Positions 58,193-64,000 of a DNA stretch of 64,000 nt are shown piece by piece. The notes below the pieces were generated by a model. It searched no databases. It saw only the letters and a program-made list of their open reading frames with translations, and was not told where the DNA came from. Source of the DNA: CAG-1138 sp964495385 (GTDB lineage Bacteria; Bacillota; Clostridia; Christensenellales; CAG-917); assembly GCA_964495385.1 (NCBI GenBank), contig CAZBVO010000009.1:5176-69175 (forward strand). Reading direction: 5' to 3'. Position numbers and translations under genes: made by a program. Each line of letters opens with the position of its first letter. Position 1 is the stretch's first letter.

Positions 58193-60745
58193 TTATCTTC
58201 CTTCACGGAGTTGACGGTAATATTCGTTGTCTATCTTCAAAACGGAATCCGGAGTGATTTCGGTTTCGTCGTAAGAATAGGAATAAAACGTCATAGGCCA
58301 CAAACTCATAATCGATTCCGTTCTGGACGTAAGTCGAAAGGTGTCGTACATGTTGGTTTCGTCGTCAAGTTCGCCGTTAACGTACACTTCCGACGTTGAC
58401 GGATGCATAAGCCCCGACAAAATTATCGACAAGCAAACGTACTCTTGTCCGTCGTCGGCAGCATAGCGGAATTCATCGAACTCTTCGCCCTTGATTATGT
58501 TTTTGACGTAGTTTGCCAACGACTTGTCCATTGTTTCGTTGCCGGTAACTTCGCCCAAAATGTCCAAATCGTCAACCGATTTCCAGTTATAAAAATCGAC
58601 AAATCCTTTAAGATTCAGCGTGCTGTACATCCTATATTCCACACCGTCTTCCTCGATCGGCGCATCGTCCTCGGACGTGCTGTAACAAGTCATTCCGATG
58701 CCGGTGCCGTTGAGGTTGCTGAACAAGCAATTTTCGACGTCGATGGTGTTGTAACGTATTGCTTCGGTTTCCGTTTTCTCCGTTATCGAAAACAGGCCGT
58801 ACTTGGCGGCGTTGCGGATTATGCAACCCGTAACCGTACCTTCACCGCCAAAGAAAACGATGTCCTGCCTGCAATATTCAACCACACAGTACTCGATGCG
58901 AACGTTTGTTATTAAGTCCTTGAGTTTAAATTGCCCGTCCTGCGGATTGTTTTGGGTTGCAACCGTAATCCCTTTACCGAAAGTGTTCTTTTCGCTTATT
59001 TCGTCCACCGGTTCCCTTAGTCTTACGGTGAGGTTCGAAACCGTTACGTCCGATTTACAAATAGTCAAAAATTCACTGTTTTTCGAAGCCTCCGAATAGT
59101 TGTAGTTTGCAACCAAATAACCGTTTCCGTAGATGTTGGCTTGCACCAAATAATACGGATGCGGCACGGCTCCTCCCTCTTCGCCCTCTTTTACAACGGC
59201 ATTGCCTTGCATACAAACAGGAGCTTTAAGGTTCCAAATCACGCCTTTAAAGTCGTTTTTGTTGTAAGTGTTGTAAGCGTTTGTCACCTTAAACGTGTAG
59301 GTGCGCTCGGCAGGTTTGCTTTCGTACAACGGGTTTTTGGCAACCGCTTTGACGGTGATTTCTTGAATTCCGTCGATGTTTTCTGCATAGTGCAAAACTC
59401 CGGGTTCGCTTTCGTCAAACCAAGCGATGTCCGGCCTGTCCGTCGACCATACAAACTCGTCGGCCGACAGCCCCGACGGACTTGTTACGCTGAAACTGCG
59501 CGTGTATTCGACCGCCGTTTCGGCATTGTATTCCTCGCCGTTTTTGTCGACAAACGATTTGTTGCCGTAAACGGTGGTTTGAGCAATGCCTCGCAGATCA
59601 CTCGCTTCACGGGCGTTCAAATAGAAGTAAACAACCGGCCTTTCAACCTTCATGGTCAGCACGGCGGTATATCCGCCCGCCTGCGCCGTAAACGTTACGC
59701 TTCCTACCGACAAAGCAACCACGTTGCCGTTTTCGATGCGAGCAACGGTTTCGTCGGACGAAAGTATTTCGACGTCCTCCGCCTCCGCGCCGCTTGCAAG
59801 ATAAACAACTTTCAAATTGACCGACGCTTTGCTTAAAAACAGCTTTTTGCCTTCCAACAGGTCGGCGTTCGCAAAGCCTATCGCGTTTTGGTCGACTCGC
59901 TTGACGATGGCCTTATCCGAACCGACAAAAACTTCGGCCTCGTTTGAGGTAAGCACCAATTTGCCGCCGTCAATTCGGCCGCCCGAAACCGTAAATCCGT
60001 CGGTAACGTATGCTATATCGGACAAATCAACGCTGTCGCCCGAAACGTAAAACACTTCTTTTTTAAAGCTTCCGCCAGAAACGGCAACCGACACTCTGCC
60101 TTCCGTTTCGCCGTCCGCCGTCGTGATTTTTGCGGTTATCACGGCTGTTCCTTCCGAAACGCCTTCCACAATGCCGTTGGCATCCACCGTGGCAACTTCC
60201 GGATTGAGACTTGTCCATTCGACAACGCCGTCTATGGCCGCGTCAACAGGGTTCGTGTGAAGTTCGATGCCCGTACGTTCGCCGCGTTTAATCACGCTTT
60301 TGACGGCTTTTGGCACAAGCCCTTCGATTTTGCCCTGTTTAACGTTTACGATGCAAAAAGCCTTAACGCTTGACGACGTGCTTTCGCAAACCACCGTAAA
60401 ACTGCAATAAGTGTTTACTGTAACAAGTCCGTCGTCGGACACTTCGGCCGCCTTTACGTCGCCGTTAGTGTCGAATCGGTCGTCCAGCAGAACGATGTCG
60501 TCTTCGCCGTTGCCGTTTTGAAGAATATAATAGCGCACCTCCTGATCCGTCGCAAATCGCGGCGAAATGACTGCCGACAGTTTGAAGCTGTCGCCGACGT
60601 TTTCAAAGGTGTACTCGGATTTGTTCAAAGTTATTTCCTCGACGTCGATGTATGCTTTTGTCGAAACAATGTTGCCGACAAGGCTTATGCACGCCAAAAT
60701 CAACACCGGTATCAAAACAATAATTCCAATAAGAACTTTCTTCAT
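58193..60745 (-). CDS. Membrane-anchored surface protein with Ig-like domains and beta-helix
   Basis: 850 residues. A hydrophobic N-terminus (about 5-28, LIGIIVLIPVLILACISLVG) acts as an anchor; the LILAC could be a poor lipobox. Bacterial Ig-like (BIG2) domains follow: about 33-135 and 140-225 (VVEWTSLNPEVATVDANGIVEGVSEGTAVITAKI), and about 300-370 (EILSSDETVARIENGNVVALSVGSVTFTA). From about 560 to 720 there is a right-handed beta-helix-like stretch (VRIEYCVVEYCRQDIVFFGGEGTVTGCIIRNAAKYGLFSI, IDVENCLFSNLNGTGIGM). It is the last gene of an operon with an ABC-2 exporter, 11 bases behind the permease, suggesting that the exporter and this protein act together. Confidence 0.78.
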   Translation of the reverse strand: MKKVLIGIIVLIPVLILACISLVGNIVSTKAYIDVEEITLNKSEYTFENVGDSFKLSAVISPRFATDQEVRYYILQNGNGEDDIVLLDDRFDTNGDVKAAEVSDDGLVTVNTYCSFTVVCESTSSSVKAFCIVNVKQGKIEGLVPKAVKSVIKRGERTGIELHTNPVDAAIDGVVEWTSLNPEVATVDANGIVEGVSEGTAVITAKITTADGETEGRVSVAVSGGSFKKEVFYVSGDSVDLSDIAYVTDGFTVSGGRIDGGKLVLTSNEAEVFVGSDKAIVKRVDQNAIGFANADLLEGKKLFLSKASVNLKVVYLASGAEAEDVEILSSDETVARIENGNVVALSVGSVTFTAQAGGYTAVLTMKVERPVVYFYLNAREASDLRGIAQTTVYGNKSFVDKNGEEYNAETAVEYTRSFSVTSPSGLSADEFVWSTDRPDIAWFDESEPGVLHYAENIDGIQEITVKAVAKNPLYESKPAERTYTFKVTNAYNTYNKNDFKGVIWNLKAPVCMQGNAVVKEGEEGGAVPHPYYLVQANIYGNGYLVANYNYSEASKNSEFLTICKSDVTVSNLTVRLREPVDEISEKNTFGKGITVATQNNPQDGQFKLKDLITNVRIEYCVVEYCRQDIVFFGGEGTVTGCIIRNAAKYGLFSITEKTETEAIRYNTIDVENCLFSNLNGTGIGMTCYSTSEDDAPIEEDGVEYRMYSTLNLKGFVDFYNWKSVDDLDILGEVTGNETMDKSLANYVKNIIKGEEFDEFRYAADDGQEYVCLSIILSGLMHPSTSEVYVNGELDDETNMYDTFRLTSRTESIMSLWPMTFYSYSYDETEITPDSVLKIDNEYYRQLREGR

Positions 60746-60756
60746 TTTGCACCTCT

Positions 60757-62448
60757 TTACGGAATAATCCGTTCGTAGCGTTTGTCAAGCCCGACAAACA
60801 GACTCAGCACGCTTATTGCCGTCATCACGGCGGTTATGCCGAGTAGCCACCAATAGACGGTTTCGATGCCGTTTATGATAACGTGACCGCGGATGATGAT
60901 AGGAATATAACTGAAAATCATGCTCCCCACTCCGTACAAACACGAAAGCGCAAGCCCGACTATAAGCGAAAGCCCCATATTCCTGTTGGCCGCAACCAAT
61001 TCGCCGTCGCCGCCGACGTTGAACGTAGGTTTTTGAGTGTCCACGCGCATGCTTAATGCGGTAAGCATAACCACAACCAATTCGCTTATCGTCAAAATAT
61101 ACACAAAGTCCTTACCGTCGATAAGGCCTTTGCCTTTGTATGCCACAAACACGACCACGCAGCTTATAAGCGTCGACACAAACGCGATGCCGCCGTACAA
61201 AACCGCTTTGACCAAAATTTGAGTGCTGTACTTGACGGGGATGATTTTTGTTTGATAAAAGTTTGCGCCTTCCCTGCTTACCGACGTGGACGCAAAGTTA
61301 ACGATTATGGTTGTAAAAATGGTAACCACAAACAGCGTCAGGCCCGGAATGATTTTGCTTCCCATGTCGTTTAAGGCCAAAACCGATGCGAGATCGTTGC
61401 AGAAATAAACCATAAACGGAGCCGCAACCGCCATGCAAAGATATTGGAAGCTGTAGTTGATTGAACGGAATATATTGTCAAAATTGAGCTTTAACAGCGT
61501 CATAAATGGCGATAAAACCTTGTTTGTGTGACGTTTCAACTCAAAGCAGCTTTTTTGATTTTCAATTCCGGACAAAATCGTTTTGTAGTAAAACTTCTTT
61601 ACCACCAAATATGCAAGTGCGGCAGTTCCCACCGTTATGAGCGCAACCGCCAAAAGGCTGGTGCCGAGATGAAAGTTTATAAGCAGGTTGGCATACCATC
61701 GGAACGGATAGGCATATTTGCAGTATCTGGCGATGGCAACAAGCATTTCGTCCGAAAACAGCGACACCTTTTTGTCGTTCATAAAAACGATGATGCCTTT
61801 CAGAACGCTCATATATATGCCGAAAAGCGCAACCACCAAAGCAATAAGCACGGCCAAAATCAGCCCGTACTTGTTTTTTACGGCGTTTACGATGTGCATA
61901 ACCGGAATGGCAATTATGTTCGCTACGTTAAACGGCAACAGGCCGCCGAACAGCACAACGACAATCATCAGAACGTAAAAGCCGAAGCCTTGATCGGTCA
62001 TTATTCCGTAAGACAAATAAATCGGAAGCATGACCACCGCCGACACGACGTAGTTTGTGATGAGAACGTAAAAACTTTTTGCCACAAACACTTCTTCGCC
62101 CGAAACAGGGAAACGGAAAAGCATTTCGTTGTCGCCGTTGTAATACAATGCCTTTACCAATGCCGACGTGCAAACGATAAGTTGCAAAACCAACGTTACC
62201 ACCGACACGATAACCAAATAGCAAAAGTGGCTGTCGAAAATAAACCCTTCTATTTTCTTGTTTTCCTGTTCTACAAACATTTCGGTCACGTATCTTATGC
62301 CCACAACCAAAATGCAGTAAATCAGCGCAACAAACAAAAAGTTGGCAACCTGACCAAGCACGTCGTGTTTTTTGTTGTCGCTTTTCACGATTCCGAAACG
62401 TGATTTCAAATCAAGCTTCAAAATCGTCCAAACGTTTGAAAAATTCAT
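60757..62448 (-). CDS. ABC-2 type exporter permease
   Basis: 563 residues with about 12 hydrophobic segments and no ATPase domain. It begins with a soluble helix (NVWTILKLDLKSRFGIVKSDNKKHD), then membrane segments in two groups; the strands NFASTSVSREGANFYQTKIIPVKYSTQILVKA resemble the coupling region of large clostridial ABC-2 permeases. Start and ATPase stop share one base (TGATG). The exported substrate is unknown; its position before a surface protein hints at an envelope role. Confidence 0.85.
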   Translation of the reverse strand: MNFSNVWTILKLDLKSRFGIVKSDNKKHDVLGQVANFLFVALIYCILVVGIRYVTEMFVEQENKKIEGFIFDSHFCYLVIVSVVTLVLQLIVCTSALVKALYYNGDNEMLFRFPVSGEEVFVAKSFYVLITNYVVSAVVMLPIYLSYGIMTDQGFGFYVLMIVVVLFGGLLPFNVANIIAIPVMHIVNAVKNKYGLILAVLIALVVALFGIYMSVLKGIIVFMNDKKVSLFSDEMLVAIARYCKYAYPFRWYANLLINFHLGTSLLAVALITVGTAALAYLVVKKFYYKTILSGIENQKSCFELKRHTNKVLSPFMTLLKLNFDNIFRSINYSFQYLCMAVAAPFMVYFCNDLASVLALNDMGSKIIPGLTLFVVTIFTTIIVNFASTSVSREGANFYQTKIIPVKYSTQILVKAVLYGGIAFVSTLISCVVVFVAYKGKGLIDGKDFVYILTISELVVVMLTALSMRVDTQKPTFNVGGDGELVAANRNMGLSLIVGLALSCLYGVGSMIFSYIPIIIRGHVIINGIETVYWWLLGITAVMTAISVLSLFVGLDKRYERIIP

Positions 62449-63170
62449 CAGTCCTTCCTCCCCATGGTGGCCTCGAAGAAGGTTTTTTCAAGGTTGGCCC
62501 TGTTTTCCTCGTTTTTGAGGTCAACGACGTCCACCAAAACGCCCTGATTGATAATGGCCGCCCTGTCGCAAAGTTTTGCCACAAGGTCGAGGTTGTGACT
62601 GCTGAAGAAAACGGTGTTGCCGCCGGCAACGTGCTCTTTCATGTAGCCGATTATTTCGGCAATCGACTGAGGATCGAGCCCCATCATCGGTTCGTCGAGA
62701 ACCCAAAGCTTAGGGTTGTGAATAAGTGCGGCAATAACGCAAATTTTTTGTTTCATTCCGTGGCTGTAGCCCTTGATTTGTTTGTCGACGGCAAAACGCA
62801 GGCGGAACAAATCCAAAAACTTTTCAAGCCTTTCGGTGCGATCTTCCAGCGAAACGTGATAAAGGTCGGCAACGTAATTGACGTACTCTCTGCCGGTCAG
62901 CTTTTCGTACACGCTGTGGTTGTCCGGAACGTAACCCATATTCATTTTTGCGGCGATAGGATCGTCCTTAATGCTGTGACCGCAAACGGTTATTTCTCCC
63001 TCGTCAAACGGCAAAATGCCGGTAAGGCATTTGATGGTGGTTGACTTACCTGCGCCGTTTTGGCCGAGAAATCCGAAAATTTCCCCGTCGTTTAAGGTTA
63101 TCGAAAGGTCGTTTACTGCGTATCTGTCACTGTTTGGGTATTTCTTTTTAAGGTTTTTAATTTCAATCAT
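62448..63170 (-). CDS. ABC exporter ATPase
   Basis: 240 residues with Walker A GQNGAGKST (about 38-46), Q-loop MGYVPDNHSVYEKLTG, degenerate signature YSHGMKQKICVIAAL (S-H-G-M in place of S-G-G), Walker B LWVLDEPMMGLDP and switch SSHNL. The YSHGMKQ signature is typical of ABC-2 exporter ATPases (CcmA/NatA-like). It pairs with the following permease. RBS is weak (ACTGAAA), and an 8-bp hairpin lies just ahead of the start. Confidence 0.92.
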   Translation of the reverse strand: MIEIKNLKKKYPNSDRYAVNDLSITLNDGEIFGFLGQNGAGKSTTIKCLTGILPFDEGEITVCGHSIKDDPIAAKMNMGYVPDNHSVYEKLTGREYVNYVADLYHVSLEDRTERLEKFLDLFRLRFAVDKQIKGYSHGMKQKICVIAALIHNPKLWVLDEPMMGLDPQSIAEIIGYMKEHVAGGNTVFFSSHNLDLVAKLCDRAAIINQGVLVDVVDLKNEENRANLEKTFFEATMGRKD

Positions 63171-63181
63171 TTTCAGTTTTT

Positions 63182-63211
63182 CGATTGCACGGCAAAAACC
63201 ATATGCAATCG
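63182..63211. promoter_or_regulatory. Inverted repeat in ABC exporter leader
   Basis: CGATTGCA (63182-63189) and TGCAATCG (63204-63211) form a perfect 8-bp dyad with a 14-base centre, 12 bases before the ATPase start. It could be an operator or a leader hairpin; no clear promoter was found in 63171-63291. Confidence 0.45.
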
Positions 63212-63291
63212 CATACTCCGCTAAATAGTATTTTTCGTTAGGTCATAAATATTTGCCCAAACGGGCGGCGAATAGGCCTTGCGGCGTCAAA

Positions 63292-63774
63292 TCAATTTCG
63301 CATAACAAAAGCGCAAGGCAAAACTACCCTTGCTTGAAAACAATTTTTTTTGGCGGTACGACTGTCCGCAAACCCGGCGCGACGTATTTTGGCGGCCGAT
63401 ACGGTTTCGACCAATGCCGCCTTGAACCCCGCAAACTCGCACGACAGACTTCCTTTCGGAAAAGTCGGCACGCGAATGTTCGCCCCCAAAACAAATATCG
63501 CAAGTTTTGCTATATCTCCGAGGCGGTTGATTATGCCAAGCGTCGTTCTCAAAACCAACGATGCGATAAGCGCAATCAAAAATACGGACAATATATTCAA
63601 ACACCAATAGACGTGTTTGTGTGTCGACTTAAACTTTTTGCACAGACAGACAACTCTTTTTACGATGCGAAACAGAGCATACACCGAAAGCGCAAACACC
63701 ACGGCAAAAATAACCCCGGCGGAAATTCCGATGAAGTCCAACACTTCTATAAGCTTGTCCAAAATCGCAAACAT
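63292..63774 (-). CDS. Small membrane protein of unknown function
   Basis: 160 residues behind GAGGACAG with a perfect promoter. Two strong membrane helices (SAGVIFAVVFALSVYALFRIV and VYWCLNILSVFLIALIASLVL) and a third weaker hydrophobic stretch (GDIAKLAIFVLGANI) are followed by a Cys- and Arg-containing tail without recognised motif. Neighbouring ABC genes may be transcribed from the same promoter. No family recognised. Confidence 0.62.
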   Translation of the reverse strand: MFAILDKLIEVLDFIGISAGVIFAVVFALSVYALFRIVKRVVCLCKKFKSTHKHVYWCLNILSVFLIALIASLVLRTTLGIINRLGDIAKLAIFVLGANIRVPTFPKGSLSCEFAGFKAALVETVSAAKIRRAGFADSRTAKKNCFQARVVLPCAFVMRN

Positions 63775-63809
63775 ACTGTCCTCGTGCGTTTTATTATTTT
63801 AATTTATAT

Positions 63810-63838
63810 ATTATATAATATAATCCGACAATTGTCAA
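63810..63838 (-). promoter_or_regulatory. Perfect consensus promoter
   Basis: TTGACA (63833-63838), 17-base spacer, TATAAT (63810-63815), minus strand, ahead of the 160-residue membrane protein. The remaining 63839-63970 shows no gene. Confidence 0.85.
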
Positions 63839-63970
63839 CACTACGTAGCCCCGCTCGCATTTTATCCCGCCTTGGCTCCGGCAGATACAATATGCACACA
63901 ACAACTGTTTTATCTTTTATTTCTGTTGTTTTAACGCCTTGTTTGGTCAGAGGAGAATAAAAAGGGAAAG

Positions 63971-64000
63971 GAAAAAGCTGCTCGCGTTTGCGAACAGCTT
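63971..64000 (-). terminator. Terminator of a gene lying beyond the window
   Basis: On the minus strand AAGCTGTTCG-CAAACG-CGAGCAGCTT followed by TTTCC; it would end a leftward gene starting past 64000. Confidence 0.65.

Noticed and set aside
63253..63960. 235-codon open frame on the plus strand near the right end
   Set aside because: It crosses a perfect minus-strand promoter, lacks an RBS and has a basic, Cys-poor shadow-like composition.

Overview
The window looks like one contig of a Gram-positive, Clostridia-like genome. It has strong Shine-Dalgarno sites, sigma-A promoters of the TTGACA-17-TATAAT type, Firmicutes riboswitches (lysine, tetrahydrofolate, cyclic-di-GMP), an ECF sigma / RsgI-type anti-sigma / PrsW set, a SpoVB-like flippase and several lipoproteins with signals ending in FAAC. 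The lipoprotein style recalls uncultured gut Clostridia such as Christensenellales-like lineages, but that is an impression, not a placement. A run of exactly 100 N inside uvrB indicates a scaffolded, probably metagenome-derived assembly. No rRNA, tRNA, CRISPR array or insertion sequence was recognised.

Layout. 1-3.7 kb: the end of a short-chain dehydrogenase, then a convergent prsW-ECF sigma-anti-sigma operon. 3.8-8.3 kb: a sugar:cation symporter and a lysine-riboswitch-controlled amino acid ABC importer. 8.3-13.9 kb: phosphodiesterase/alcohol dehydrogenase pair, peptidase T, an apparently geneless cyclic-di-GMP riboswitch RNA, a leucine-rich-repeat lipoprotein, acyl carrier protein and phosphopantetheinyl transferase. 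13.9-18.9 kb: two half-size TauE/SafE permeases and a 1325-residue surface lipoprotein. 18.9-20.7 kb: a small AT-rich accessory island (RHH-WYL-like regulator, a 42-residue basic protein, an overlapping pair of small genes) bounded by two nearly identical terminators. 20.8-25.9 kb: flippase, folate ECF transporter under a THF riboswitch, DUF421/DUF4363-like pair, FGGY kinase. 25.9-33.6 kb: Fn3-like secreted protein, uvrA, uvrB and two small winged-helix/transmembrane proteins.

33.7-43.3 kb: a 1257-residue collagen-like/Ig/LRR lipoprotein, malQ with an MsmK-type ATPase, a SANT-like repeat protein, a candidate small RNA and a further lipoprotein. 43.3-48.4 kb: two CobW-type metal GTPases (one with three His/Cys-rich repeats), a sialidase-fold protein and an M32 carboxypeptidase. 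48.5-51.3 kb: a MATE exporter with an operator-like inverted repeat over its promoter, a small protein and a YjdF-like membrane protein. 51.3-58.1 kb: a tightly packed operon coaX, FAD oxidoreductase, rRNA uracil methyltransferase, yitT, two chromate-transporter halves and nudC. 58.2-64 kb: an ABC-2 exporter coupled to a large Ig/beta-helix surface protein, and a small membrane protein.

Themes: heavy investment in cell-surface proteins, salvage of amino acids, folate and glucans, and RNA-level control. The least explained parts are the stand-alone cyclic-di-GMP riboswitch transcript, the second promoter/terminator RNA near 41.6 kb, the 18.9-20.7 kb island, and the winged-helix/transmembrane gene pair leading the uvrBA operon.
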